NCBI GenBank assembly: GCA_009760855.2
Contig: WPIO01000020.1
Coordinates: forward strand, 1,432,501 to 1,496,500
Direction: 5' to 3'
Source of the DNA: Cristatella mucedo
Taxonomy: Eukaryota; Bryozoa; Phylactolaemata; Cristatellidae
Length of the DNA: 64,000 nt
Part shown: piece by piece, positions 57,401 through 64,000 of the stretch
Numbering within the stretch: the first letter of the stretch is position 1
How the letters are laid out: the number at the start of each line of letters is the position of its first letter
The notes under the pieces: generated by a model
What the model was told of the DNA's origin: nothing
What the model saw: the letters and a program-made list of their open reading frames with translations, nothing else
Database searches by the model: none
Position numbers and translations under genes: made by a program

Positions 57401-58640
57401 TTTGAGCAATGACATTGACTTTGCTACTCCTGCAGATGAGTCTGGCACTTCCTTTCTGGCCATACTTTTGCTGCCCCTTCCTAGCCCAGCGCAGCTGCTT
57501 CTCCCCTACTTCAGCCACACTAAGATGTACATTTTATAAATGTATTCAGTGCAGTACCCACACAGGCTTAATCCTAGTGAGCTTATGATTTTGCACACGA
57601 ACCTTGCTCAGGACTTGAATAAATAAATAAATTCTAGCTGATTAAACAGCCTCTTTTGTATAGCGACAGAAGAGCCTTTATGGCTATCACCACTGCTTGC
57701 AGTGGCGATAAAGAATCGCCCACTGCAGGAATCGAACCCACGACCTCGGGACCGAGGTCGTGAAAGCAAGCGACTTCTTAGTATGTCACCAGTATGAATA
57801 TGGCATCTAGTAGGTCTTCGTGATTCGTCCTTTGTGTGCGTATGCATGCTGACACTGTGCCTGCTTCCAATAACCATATATACATGTTGACCCTGTACGT
57901 GTCACATCTAACAATGTTATGCTTAATGAAATTGCGAATGCTACCACTAATCATTTGGCCACGCTTTCTGTACAGTATCTGTGAGGTGCCTAGAAAGAGA
58001 TTCAGTTCTCTGAAGGCACTATACAAATTAATTATTTTTAATTTAATAATAATATTATTGTTATTATGAAATCAAAATTTCAGAGCTCCCCACACCTTCT
58101 ACCAAGGCGGCAAGATGGAAGCCTCTTGGTGTGCCGCAGTTCGACGCCATCTCAAGGTAGCTGTAGCACACACATTGTTTCACTCTGTGAGCCACACAAT
58201 TTAAAAAAAAAAGCTTAGCTGATTCAACACCCTCACTTGTATTGTGGCAGAACAGCCTTACCAGCTAGCACCACCAGTTGCAGCGAGCAATAAAGGATTG
58301 CCTACTGAAGGACTCGGACCCACGACCTGGGTCATGGAGAGTGCCTAACCGCTGGGCTAAGACCCAGGGTCATACAACATATTGTGCAGATATACCTTGC
58401 GGATCTAATAACTGCTATTTTTCTTCCTGCATTAACTGCAAACGTCTAAAGATCTCATACCGAAAGTCAACCAGCCCTCGAAGCCTCTATGCTGAACTCT
58501 CCTTGACAAAGCCGACCTAGCTTTCGACGCTTTACGCAGTTTAGTTTCTACTTCGAGATGCATCACAGCAATTGGCTTACCTGTCTACAGCCTATGACGG
58601 GACACACAAATGGCTTGTCGTCTCCTACACGGACCGCCAT
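40815..58640 (-). CDS. ATF2: ATF2/ATF7/CREB5-type bZIP transcription factor, complete, 10 exons
   Basis: Exons from 5' to 3': 58640-58581, 54648-54573, 53571-53474, 50569-50076, 48363-47832, 47657-47512, 47113-47033, 43754-43658, 41196-41085 and 40957-40815. They total 1839 bases, 613 codons with the TAG, and all phases agree. The product is a nuclear factor that binds CRE/AP-1-type sites as a dimer. Residues C13, C18, H31 and H35 form the N-terminal C2H2 finger. DQTPTPSQFL (46-55) matches the stress-kinase phospho-acceptor TPTP of ATF2. IVRPA (about 239-243) and LLLHMPNGQ (about 319-327) are conserved family motifs. The basic region is at about 487-508 and the heptad leucines are 513, 520, 527, 534 and 541, followed by HQDCPVTQLQKQSG. 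The middle is rich in Ala, Ser and Gly. Vertebrates have three paralogues; which one this matches best is not decidable here. Confidence 0.92.
41085..41196 (-). CDS. ATF2: ATF2-like exon 9 (leucine zipper end)
   Basis: The acceptor CTGTCGCCAG is followed by AEIASLRAEVADLKSVLLEH and then QDCPVTQLQKQSG, which is strikingly like ATF2. The donor is GTGAGT, phase 1. Confidence 0.93.
41425..41490 (-). repeat. LINE/SINE 3' tail fragment
   Basis: AATAATAATGCATTTTTACAGC, CATCCCAGAGAGGCAAATCC and ATTGCTAGGC, a diverged short 3' end in intron 8. Confidence 0.5.
41712..41855 (-). repeat. SINE family B copy
   Basis: Antisense: TAATTCATTTGTATAGCG, AGAGAACTTGATCTCTATTC, GGGGCTCGAGCCCACGACC and GGTCGGAGGGGGCGAGCACC. 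The right end runs into a LINE tail at about 41865. Confidence 0.85.
41862..42090 (+). mobile_element. 3' end of the 13090-type LINE, sense, diverged
   Basis: Matches the last about 230 bases of the intact LINE: CAGTCCTGAGCTGCTACTTTC, CTCTTTGTTGCGTGAGATGAAG and GATACATTACACTAA. Codons are broken. Lies in the eighth intron of the ATF2 gene. Confidence 0.8.
42091..43657. other. Rest of ATF2 intron 8
   Basis: 42690-42795 is a pyrimidine-rich run of TTCCCGTTC-type words, and 42915-42985 repeats CGGTTCCAG/CGGTTCTAG words. Nothing coding beyond exon 8. Confidence 0.4.
43658..43754 (-). CDS. ATF2: ATF2-like exon 8 (basic region and zipper start)
   Basis: The acceptor GATGCAG is followed by EAARRCRSKKKEW, the DNA-contacting basic region, and ITSLEQRNEDLQGSQLRLQ, with the first three heptad leucines. 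The donor is GTGCGT, phase 0. Other frames here are open and Arg/Ala-rich, but only this one is in phase with its neighbours. Confidence 0.93.
44930..45100 (+). repeat. SINE family C copy, full length
   Basis: GATGGCCCAGGAGGTAAGC (A-box region), GTGGGTTCGAATCCTGCAG (B-box, near canonical), GATCCTTTATTGCCAACTGG, GGCGCTATACAAATGAGGC and the tail TAATTCAGCTAATATATTT. A good representative of the family. Confidence 0.88.
45640..46300 (+). pseudogene. L2-type LINE endonuclease fragment
   Basis: Sense pieces are NKPLVINGMITDNGLNLLAW, TETWLKS, FNIHFDI, then after a frameshift AFSTKCRALPDSFSLVAHV, TLDHIVSYN and TDH. It keeps the nuclease motif order but the catalytic Asp before FNIH is lost. Confidence 0.75.
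46385..46563 (-). pseudogene. LINE fragment between endonuclease and RT, inverted
   Basis: On the - strand: LMSTVNHILNGSQVSSLPND and then LCSTLANHFSSFFVSNIDKI, the linker region of CR1/L2 elements. It lies directly beside, but opposite to, the endonuclease piece. Confidence 0.65.
47033..47113 (-). CDS. ATF2: ATF2-like exon 7 (start of basic region)
   Basis: After a long pyrimidine tract and GTGCTTTAG the exon encodes GKLRRPRQSSSEDDPEDKR, then GKFLERNR, the conserved entrance to the ATF2 basic region. The donor GTTCGT is weak but the phase fits. Confidence 0.9.
47178..47300. repeat. Short tandem repeat in ATF2 intron 6
   Basis: GGAAGTAAGGATGGGCAGCA plus ATTCCC forms a 26-base unit, two clean copies (47238-47289) with diverged ones before them. 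Confidence 0.8.
47512..47657 (-). CDS. ATF2: ATF2-like exon 6
   Basis: The acceptor CCTTGCTGGCAG is followed by KLKEALQRDTAAVSGLF... to SEHCVGSTTG. KLKEAL matches the KLKAAL-type motif of ATF2. The donor is GTGAGA, phase 2. Confidence 0.87.
47832..48363 (-). CDS. ATF2: ATF2-like exon 5 (LLLHMPNGQ motif)
   Basis: The acceptor TGTCTTTTAG is followed by one base completing an Ala codon. The exon is Ala/Ser/Gly-rich around the conserved MQLLLHMPNGQTITLPAAI and ends GMSLAKQ at GTCAGC, phase 0. In-phase alternative acceptors at about 48350 would shorten it by a few residues. Confidence 0.82.
48463..48602 (-). repeat. SINE family B copy
   Basis: Antisense: GAGAGAACTTAATCTCTAATC, GCGCCTCACATATGCC, GACCTCGGTTCGAGGCGAGC and CCACTGAGCCAAACCAGGTGG. 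Confidence 0.82.
49540..49855 (+). mobile_element. 3' end of the 13090-type LINE, sense
   Basis: Starts GCTGCAGCTCCAAGACTTCGG (PRLRNS region), CAACGACATCTACTCTCC, GTCTGTTGGCGACCGAG, and ends GACGGAGATACATTGCACTAAG. About 310 bases, frame broken. Confidence 0.82.
49915..50030. repeat. (CA)n microsatellite, interrupted
   Basis: CACACACATGAGCACACAC..., then TATACACACACACACACGC and more CA with CACG interruptions, ending just beside exon 4. Confidence 0.85.
50076..50569 (-). CDS. ATF2: ATF2-like exon 4 (acidic middle region)
   Basis: Two in-phase acceptors (before 50569 and before 50563) differ by two codons. The exon encodes an Asp/Ala/Ser-rich region (ITEDDIAAAAMAVELMPAG, DLFKEVHPDDD) and ends IVRPA at a strong GTGAGT donor, phase 2. 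IVRPA is also found at this place in ATF2. Confidence 0.8.
52100..52200 (-). repeat. LINE/SINE 3' end with (ATT)n tail
   Basis: AATAATAATAACTATAATAAT, then TTTGATATAGTGCCCTCAG, AGTACTCAATCTCTTTC and TAGGCACTTTACAGC. Confidence 0.85.
52970..53145 (+). repeat. SINE family C copy, diverged
   Basis: GGTCTTGTAGAGTCCTGCAGC (changed B-box), AACTCTATACTGCCTGCTGC, GGCCTCTACGGCTCG and GCAGCTGAGCCACCTG. Confidence 0.55.
53474..53571 (-). CDS. ATF2: ATF2-like exon 3 (TPTP phospho-site motif)
   Basis: The acceptor TTTTGCAG opens the exon. The split Asp codon starts DQTPTPSQFLRDCESLYLAN, then PFEESFKRVNSCE, like the ATF2 transactivation segment. The two Thr (residues 48 and 50) correspond to ATF2 Thr69/Thr71. 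The donor is GTAAAT, phase 0. Confidence 0.92.
53948..54115. repeat. 84-bp tandem duplication in ATF2 intron 2
   Basis: AAGGACTTAATAACAAGAAAG at 53948 recurs at 54032 as AAGGACTTACTAACAAGAAAG. Both units continue with AAGCTCAGCAAAACTTC and GCATCTCGACTGGACC. Only a handful of differences. Confidence 0.9.
54385..54500. repeat. (CA)n microsatellite in ATF2 intron 2
   Basis: A pure CA run of about 75 bases is followed by GCACGCACGC and CACACACGCATG. It lies 75-190 bases downstream of exon 2 in transcript direction. Confidence 0.95.
54573..54648 (-). CDS. ATF2: ATF2-like exon 2 (second half of zinc finger)
   Basis: The acceptor CTATTTCAG is followed by GFTTEDRLAVHRSKHDN..., which supplies the two finger histidines. 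The donor GTAAGC leaves phase 1. Confidence 0.92.
55070..55155 (+). repeat. LINE/SINE 3' tail fragment
   Basis: GTTGTGAAGCACCAGAATAAAG, ATTCAGTTCTCTTAGGGC and ATTATGCAAAC...TATTATTAT. Confidence 0.6.
56222..56325. repeat. Short tandem repeat, about 18-base unit, five copies
   Basis: GTCTGCACAGGATCACA-type units repeat with variation (GTCTGCAGAGGATCACAG, GTCTGAACAGGATCACAC, GTCTGCATAGAATCATAG, TCTGCACAGAATCGTATG, GTCTGCACAGGATCC). Confidence 0.85.
56825..56990 (+). repeat. SINE family C copy
   Basis: GGGTCTTAGCCTAGGGGTAAAG (A-box region), GGTCGCAGGTTCGAGTCATGG (B-box), TTTTTTGTTGCCCACCG and the tail GGCTGCTGAATCAACTGACC. Confidence 0.82.
57620..57780 (-). repeat. SINE family C copy, young subfamily
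   Basis: Antisense: CTAGCTGATTAAACAGCCTC, GTATAGCGACAGAAGAGCC, CACTGCTTGCAGTGGCGAT and AATCGAACCCACGACCTCGG. Nearly identical to 19600 and 59220. Confidence 0.88.
57836..58050 (+). repeat. L2-type LINE 3' end, sense
   Basis: GCATGCTGACACTGTGCCTGC, TAACCATATATACATG, GAGGTGCCTAGAAAGAGATTC, AGTTCTCTGAAGGCACTATAC and AAATTAATTATTTTTAATTTA. Confidence 0.8.
58208..58375 (-). repeat. SINE family C copy, full length
   Basis: Antisense: AGCTTAGCTGATTCAACACCC, ATTGTGGCAGAACAGCC, AGCAATAAAGGATTGCC, GGACTCGGACCCACGACC (inverted B-box) and TAACCGCTGGGCTAAGACCC (inverted A-box region). It lies about 200 bases from the first ATF2 exon. Confidence 0.88.
58581..58640 (-). CDS. ATF2: ATF2-like exon 1 (start codon, first half of zinc finger)
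   Basis: ATG at 58640-58638. Twenty codons read MAVRVGDDKPFVCPVIGCRQ and end at a GTAAGC donor (phase 0). KPF.C....GC.Q is the ATF2-family N-terminus. The exon is too short to be noticed as an open frame. Confidence 0.9.
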
Positions 58641-58909
58641 TTTCGTAAGGCTCACCGATTCGCACTGCAGAAAGTAAAGAAACAAAGGTCAGAATTGCTG
58701 TAAACATGTACAATATTTAACAGTCGCTGGCAATGCAAAACAGTGCATCAAAAGAGGCCATACGCTCAAGGGCTCTTGGAGGCCAGTGCTGCTATTCTAG
58801 TCGTGGTGGAATAGTTACACTCCAGCCCAAAAAAAAGGTTCTGAAAAAAATTCACCGACATGCAGATTGCTTGAGGCCCGAGCCTCATCCCACATTTCGA
58901 AGCTATCTT

Positions 58910-59075
58910 TAAATAATAAGAATGTTTGCAGCAATTGCAAAGCGCTTGAAAGAGATTGAGGTCTCTGAGGGTGCTTTATCAAATGTATGATATTACTACA
59001 AAAAATGACAGTCCCCCAAGAGAACCAAATCTCCTTCCAAGCACTTAACATATGCTAAAAGGAAGCATGTCAATT
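58910..59075. repeat. Two LINE/SINE 3' ends, tail to tail
   Basis: Sense copy 58910-58992 (CAAAGCGCTTGAAAGAGATTG, GGGTGCTTTATCAAATG) followed by an antisense copy 58995-59075 (CCCCCAAGAGAACCAAATC, CTTCCAAGCACTTAACATATG). Confidence 0.7.
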
Positions 59076-59214
59076 ACTTACACTTAATGAGAACAGTTTT
59101 ATAGGACACAGCCACACAAAAGCCGACTCATTCAGATGGAGCAATGGCTGTGAGGAATGCGTAGGTTTTCACCTTCTGGTCTTATCTCAAACTGGTATTT
59201 AGTTTAGTACACAT

Positions 59215-59380
59215 AATAATAAATAATAAATCCTAGCTGATTAAGCAGCCTCTTTTTGTATGACAGAAGAGCCTTTACGGCTATCACCACCGCTTGCAGT
59301 TGCGATAAAGAATCGCCCACGGCATGAATCAAACCCACGACCTCGGGTACGAGGTCGTGAAAGCAACCGCCTTACCCAGT
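59215..59380 (-). repeat. SINE family C copy, young subfamily
   Basis: Antisense: CTAGCTGATTAAGCAGCCTC, ATGACAGAAGAGCC, GCTTGCAGTTGCGATAAAG and AATCAAACCCACGACCTCGG. It abuts a (CA)n tract. Confidence 0.87.
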
Positions 59381-59399
59381 GTGCGACACATGCACGCAT

Positions 59400-59454
59400 A
59401 CCCAAACACACACACACGCACACACACATAAACACACGCACACACATAAGAGCA

Positions 59455-59548
<94 letters not shown>
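59400..59548. repeat. (CA)n microsatellite
   Basis: Interrupted CA repeats (with CACG and CATA) lead into a pure run of about 85 bases ending at 59547. Confidence 0.95.
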
Positions 59549-59549
<1 letters not shown>

Positions 59550-60139
59550 AGTAACAAACCAATGTCCGTGAAACTGTTGCACTAGCAGTTTCGGCTCATC
59601 ATGTTCATCAGTGACATTGTCATATCAATCCAGTCTTATCTGCCTTACATTCAATCCGACAGCCTGTAGGATATGATACAGAGAATGTTCAGTAGATCTT
59701 AACTAAGCACAATCTTATGGGTGAACTTTGATAAAGGAGTGTACATTTAAGTTACTCCTAATTAGACCGAGAAGTCCAACTCACTTGCTCTTACAACAAA
59801 CTGCTTCAGCAAAGTAGTGTGATTGTAACTACACGATGTTGGTCACCATATGGGTGCACAAAGACCACATTATTGCATTTAGCTTTTTTCAATCTTAATG
59901 GAATAATCACAGAAGCTCACGGGTAGATATCACAATCAGAGACAACAGGAGGTTTACTTGGTCAACGAAAATACGAAGAGGAACCATAAACATATAAATC
60001 TCAAGATAGACAAGAAGTCATTTCTGTCATCGTGAAGCACTGGCACACAACACATAGTCCTATCACTGCATTTTATATAGCTGAAAAACGGGTAGTCCTC
60101 GGGAATGCAGCGAGGGTTGCTATAAGCCACATGACTCGT
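59549..60139. other. Intergenic, nothing recognised
   Basis: No gene or repeat signature was found upstream of the ATF2 gene here; its promoter cannot be placed. Confidence 0.35.
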
Positions 60140-60890
60140 ATGATGTAATGTATCTCCGTCTGTAACTACACAAAGACACAAAGACCAAGTCGGTGTTACG
60201 AAGGAGAGTTTTCTACATCGCACTCAAAGCCTAAGCAGCATGCTGACCCTGTGCATGTCACCCCTAACCATATTATTAATTTCGTTTGTTTTTCAAGCAT
60301 GATTTTACTTACCATTTAATTGCATTTCACTTTGCAGCAAATGTAAAGCGCCTAGAGAGAGATTGAGTTCTCTGAGGGTGCTTTATCAAGTGAATTATTA
60401 TTATTATTATTTCGGTACGCATTCGGTAGCCAACAGACTTCATCTCACACAACAAAGAGAAAGTGGGAAGAATAGCAGAGTCAGGAGAGCAGTTGAGGTA
60501 GTGAGTAGCATGGAAGTAGCAGCTCAGAACTGCTGAAAAGGATGAGCCATAGTCGGCAGCAGGAGAGTAGATGTCGTTGCACAGGAATTGAGGAGGTGAG
60601 TTCCTCAGTCTAGGACCTGCAAAAGCAAAAGCTTCTGCTGCCAACAACATTTAGGAAAGCAATGAAACAGCTAATTGTTTGTCCACAAAGAACCTGGAAA
60701 TATGAGGAGGCTGAAACTGGCACAGTAGTCCAACTAGGTATGAAGGTGCCAAGCTGCAGCAGGACTTGTAGCTCAGCTTAAGAATGGTACTCAATATCCG
60801 TCGATCAACCGGAAGCCGTCGAAGGCCCTTCGGCAAAGGAGACACGTGGTCAAACCTCAGGAATTTCTTAACTAGCCTTTCAGCCATATA
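60140..60890 (-). mobile_element. 13090-type LINE 3' part, interrupted by a later insertion
   Basis: From 60890 downwards the - strand encodes DHVSPLPKGLRRLPVDRRIL, LAPSYLVGLL, PRLRNSPPQFLCNDIYSP and ADYGSSFSAVLSCYFHATHY, then the usual 3' UTR ending at AATGTATCTCCGTC (60147). Bases 60239-60412 are a foreign insert. It is more diverged than the copy at 16977. Confidence 0.85.
60239..60412 (+). repeat. L2-type LINE/SINE 3' end nested in another LINE
   Basis: Begins ATGCTGACCCTGTGCATGTC and ends GGTGCTTTATCAAGTG followed by (ATT)n. Removing it rejoins AAGCAGC and TTTCGGTACGC exactly as in the uninterrupted copy at 17060-17075. Confidence 0.9.
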
Positions 60891-61202
60891 GTCAGCAAAC
60901 TCACCAGCAAGGTCACAGATAAGCAAATTAGCTTGAGCAGCATTAGGATAGCAGTTTATTGTCTCAGCAGTTATTACAATCGTAGTAGCCTCGAAGCAAG
61001 TTACCACAGCTACAGGTGCCACAAAAACATTAACCGGCATAGGTAGAGCAGTCCCTTTGTTCAGCGCATACTTGGTCAATAAGAGGCAATAAGCACCCAC
61101 ATGTTACTTGCAGCCAGTTCCGTGATCTCACAAAAACCATGAACTTGAGATTCCCAAGCTGTATATAAGTTTTCCCGATTTTATCATATGCAGTCTTAAC
61201 AG
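60891..61202. other. Unassigned stretch between LINE copies
   Basis: A - strand frame stays open to 61100 beyond the recognisable LINE region, without matching the LINE protein. Possibly unrelated flanking sequence or a diverged LINE segment. Confidence 0.3.
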
Positions 61203-61506
61203 TAATAATAATAATACACTTGATAAAGCACCCTCAGAGAACTCAATCTCGTTCTAGGCGCTTTGCATTTGCTGCAAAGGGAAATGCAATTGAATGGTGA
61301 GAAATATCATGCATGATAAACAGCATGAATAACATGGTTAGGGGTGACATGCACAGGGTCAGCATGCAAGTGTGGTTAGTGGCAGCATGCAGTGTCAGCA
61401 TGCATAAGCACATAGAGGACAAACACAAGGACCCACTAAATGCTGTCCTAAATAGGTGGGTCTTCAAGTTCTTTTTAAATGTGGTCAGTGGCCTGCACTT
61501 TTGCAA
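61203..61506 (-). mobile_element. L2-type LINE C-terminal end and 3' UTR
   Basis: From 61506 down the frame reads TTFKKNLKTHLFRTAFSG and continues through the 3' region to AKRLERD and a stop. The hairpin-like GATAAAGCACCC and (ATT)n tail follow at 61203. KRLERD-stop is the usual protein end of L2 elements. Confidence 0.85.
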
Positions 61507-61569
61507 CTGAGGTCACCTGACCTCTTTGACACCTTCTAGATTAACCATATTAGGTCCATTCGTACTGCT

Positions 61570-62115
61570 GTCATTTAAAAATAAGTACAATCATATGGCG
61601 CTTTACAACTTACTGCAAAAAGAATAGCCAAAAGTTAATGAGAAGCAAGGCATCATGCCTGGATAAGCAAGCAATCGAACTCCAATAGACACTTGCGGCC
61701 TCTAGTTAGTAGGATCACTGTCAGTGACATGCACTGAATCATGCACATGTGAGCGTTCAAAGCACACACAGGAAAAAGACTGGCTTACTGGGGCGCCTTA
61801 CAAAAGCGATCCACTTTTGTCCTTTGACACAACGTTCAGAATGCACAGGTTTCAGAATACACAAATTAAGTAACAGTTTAAGAATACACAAGCACAAAAA
61901 CGATAATTCATCTGGACCGAGCAAAGGCAGTGAGGAATAGTAATGTTTTCAGCTGCTTTTTTAATATCGTCAAATCAGGATATGACACGATATCAGTCGG
62001 CAGTCAACTAAAGGTTTGGGAACACATAAACTGAAGGCACGGCCTCCAACGGATTTGAAGTTAGTCAGGGGCACAAGCAATCGGTAGGAGAGCATATGTG
62101 AAGCAGCACATTAAT
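61570..62115 (-). pseudogene. L2-type LINE C-terminal fragment, diverged
   Basis: Near 62110-61980 the - strand reads LTNFKSVGGRAFSLCVPKPL, equivalent to LTNLKSFRDRAFSSHAPKPG at 35480. A diverged 3' UTR continues to about 61570 (GGCGCTTTACAACTTACTGC). Stops are present. Confidence 0.65.
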
Positions 62116-62254
62116 GAAATGTACAGCGCCGACTGCCTTCATAATACGGTAAAGTTTGGCTGCGGAAGAGAGGTAACAGTCTCCTTCACAGCAGGTACCG
62201 AAGCAGGTACCGAAACTCTCTTCTGCAGAGAAGGCATGATGAACTAGCATATAT

Positions 62255-62640
62255 GTTCGACATTGTAAAAAAAAATGGAGATTCCAATTGCATGGCCCTG
62301 AGGGGGCTAGGTTTTTTAAATGGCAACAGGATACCGATCCGATGCATACCGCACTGTCGGTGAGAGAAATTTCGACAATCGTCCTGATCACTGGTATCTG
62401 CTGACTGTATTCCTATGGCTAAGCATGAGCTCAGATCTAAACCCGATCAACAACCTGCATTGCTTCTGGAGATATCTTATTTAAGGCTCTATGTCAACGC
62501 TGGCGAGAAATCGCCTTGGAATTGCGCATGAGGATAGCGGCGTCCATGCCAGTCCACAAACAGGAAGTAATCAGAAATCACGTTGGTGCCTCTTCCTATA
62601 AGCCTGAGTCATTTGAAATTAAAGACTGGAGCGTAACATG
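62255..62640 (+). pseudogene. Tc1/mariner transposase C-terminal remnant
   Basis: FFKWQQDTDPMHTALSVREI (from about 62314) matches the QDNDPKHT block with its catalytic Asp. SSDLNPINNLHCFWRYL (from about 62427) matches the SPDLNPIENLW block, where the last catalytic residue of the family is replaced by Asn. A third block, ELRMRIAASMPVHKQEVI, lies near 62520-62575 in another frame. Stops and frameshifts make it dead. Inverted terminal repeats were not found. Confidence 0.75.
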
Positions 62641-62824
62641 TTAATATTTTACCATGGCCAAATTTGCAAGCAAAATAATTCATCATGCAAGCAGTGCATG
62701 AGGTATTACCTGAGAAAGCCTTTCCAGTAGATATGAAAGCTTTCTCTGAAAGATGGCACCTGTATATACAAGTAAGATGCTTCTGCAGCCCAAGCTCAAT
62801 GATGCTGAATTAGATCTCCTAATA

Positions 62825-62998
62825 TAAAAATATAATCCATTAGCATAGCACCCCATGAGTACTTAATCTCTATCCAAATGTTTCACACGTGCAGCAGGGT
62901 TCGATCTCGCGACCTCGGCCAAATAAATGCATTCACCCTAACCTCAGACATTAAAGGGGAGCACCTTAACCCCTAGGCCAAACCTGGGCGGCAATCAA
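62825..62998 (-). repeat. SINE family B copy, full length
   Basis: Antisense: CATAGCACCCCATGAGTAC, TTAATCTCTATCCAAATG, GGGTTCGATCTCGCGACCTCG and TTAACCCCTAGGCCAAACC. A short extra stretch (AATGCATTCACCCTAACCTC) sits in the head. Confidence 0.85.
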
Positions 62999-63041
62999 TG
63001 TTGCACTATGTCACTGTACAACAAAAACCACCACTACTAAT

Positions 63042-63118
63042 GCTAATAATAATAATACATTTGTATAGCACCCTCAAAGAACTTAATCTCTTTTAGGCAC
63101 TTTACATAGGGAGTAAGG
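63042..63118 (-). repeat. LINE/SINE 3' end with (ATT)n tail
   Basis: TAATAATAATAATACATTTG, TATAGCACCCTCAAAGAAC, TTAATCTCTTTTAGGC and ACTTTACATAGGG. Confidence 0.82.
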
Positions 63119-63450
63119 GAAGTTACTAAGAAGGAACGACAGACAAATACTATTGGAGCCTGCATTTATTCTCACCAAAGCAAAACATAAAAGAATACCG
63201 GAAAGCAGTCGTGCACCAGCCCAAAATGGAGTTTCACATCACGAAAGCAAGCTAGTAGACTAGCTGTGTCATAAGCCTAAGAGATTCGCCAGAAAGAAGG
63301 TTGCATAACTGTTGCCTTCACTTGTACAAACTGGAGCACTAGGGAAGTGATGTCGTAAACGAGAAGCGTTTCGAGCAATAAAACTGTCAAACTGGATCCC
63401 TTCTCGAACGACCTTTGAAGACAACCCCGATCTATCAACTTCAAGACATA
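63119..63450. other. Intergenic, nothing recognised
   Basis: No repeat or gene signature. Confidence 0.35.
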
Positions 63451-63454
63451 TATA

Positions 63455-63492
63455 TTTTTTTACTTATATTATATATTATATATAAATAACTA

Positions 63493-63562
<70 letters not shown>

Positions 63563-63572
63563 CATACATCGA
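63455..63572. repeat. (TA)n-rich microsatellite
   Basis: About 115 bases almost only of T and A, with TATATATA runs, ending in TATACATACATACAT. Confidence 0.95.
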
Positions 63573-64000
63573 CACTGGACGGTGATAGGTAGGTAGCATT
63601 CGTTCCTTCATTTACGAATTCCGCAAAAATGCACGATCCCAATTTGAAGAATCCTCGGGCCTGCCAAGCACGAAAACATCGCTATATGGAAGTCAAAAGA
63701 AATCCCCAATGCTGCTTTTGCTATATGAAAATGACAAAAGCCTTAAAATCCTGCTATCACTGAGACGTCCCCCATAAAAACAGTTGATCACAAATGTCTG
63801 GTTTCCACAGTGTTGCCTATTTTAATGCATTGTCATCTATGGAAGCGCAGCACAGCTGCGCTTTTATAATATTTCCTTGTACTAACTTACAGGCCCATCT
63901 TTGCTTTATCTTCGGAAGATGTCCTCCATTATTTAAATGGAATTGTCGCCTTTATTTTGGTGAAGACTCTGTACACGCTTACACTCGATAAGGCGCTTAA
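63573..64000. other. Intergenic to window end, nothing recognised
   Basis: A 65-codon + strand frame (63794-63991) has no family resemblance. Confidence 0.3.

Larger units (their letters stand above)
54649..58580. other. ATF2 intron 1, about 3.9 kb
   Basis: Carries SINE and LINE tails (55075, 56825, 57625, 57839, 58205), an 18-base tandem repeat (56220) and a hairpin (55830). No other exon is needed. Confidence 0.5.

Noticed and set aside
59241-59585. Open frames of Cys-Val and His-Thr repeats here and near 54.3 kb
   Set aside because: Translation of (CA)n/(TG)n microsatellites.

Overview
The window is animal nuclear DNA, probably from an invertebrate. It has spliced genes with GT/AG introns, conserved metazoan protein families, CR1/L2-type LINEs, tRNA-derived SINEs, a Tc1/mariner remnant and long (CA)n, (GA)n and (TA)n tracts. 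The phylum cannot be fixed from the sequence. No operons, CRISPR arrays or rRNA genes were seen.

Three host genes are supported. (1) At 1-4477 on the + strand are the last four coding exons of a HEAT-repeat protein, tentatively HEATR4-like; its 5' part lies outside the window. (2) At 31800-33884 on the + strand is an intronless, GC-rich coding sequence for POMGNT2, the ER glycosyltransferase of the alpha-dystroglycan O-mannose pathway. (3) At 58640-40815 on the - strand is a complete ten-exon gene for an ATF2/ATF7/CREB5-type bZIP factor. I assembled it by hand: N-terminal C2H2 finger, TPTP phospho-site motif, LLLHMPNGQ motif, basic region and leucine zipper. All ten exons join in phase to 613 codons including the stop.

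Between the genes, 5.6-31 kb is mostly mobile DNA. In order it holds SINEs, a 0.94-kb foldback palindrome (7764-8705), and an AT-rich island (8.9-12 kb) with a broken retroviral-type integrase gene and tail-fibre-like repeats, probably an old Polinton- or virus-like insertion. A near-intact CR1/L2 LINE follows (13090-16430) whose endonuclease and reverse transcriptase frames are separated by one frameshift. Then come an unclassified repeat family in three copies (16.7-23.5 kb), a 43-bp minisatellite (24688-24990), a GC-rich block with a 122-bp triple repeat, and the 3' end of an R2-like retrotransposon with a restriction-like endonuclease (27.1-27.95 kb).

The 34.4-39.4 kb stretch between POMGNT2 and the ATF2 gene is built of rearranged L2-type LINE pieces. 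The ATF2 introns and the last 5 kb carry many SINE copies, LINE 3' tails, a nested insertion and a Tc1/mariner transposase relic. The SINE families and one LINE family share a 3' end ending in (ATT)n, which suggests SINE mobilisation by that LINE.
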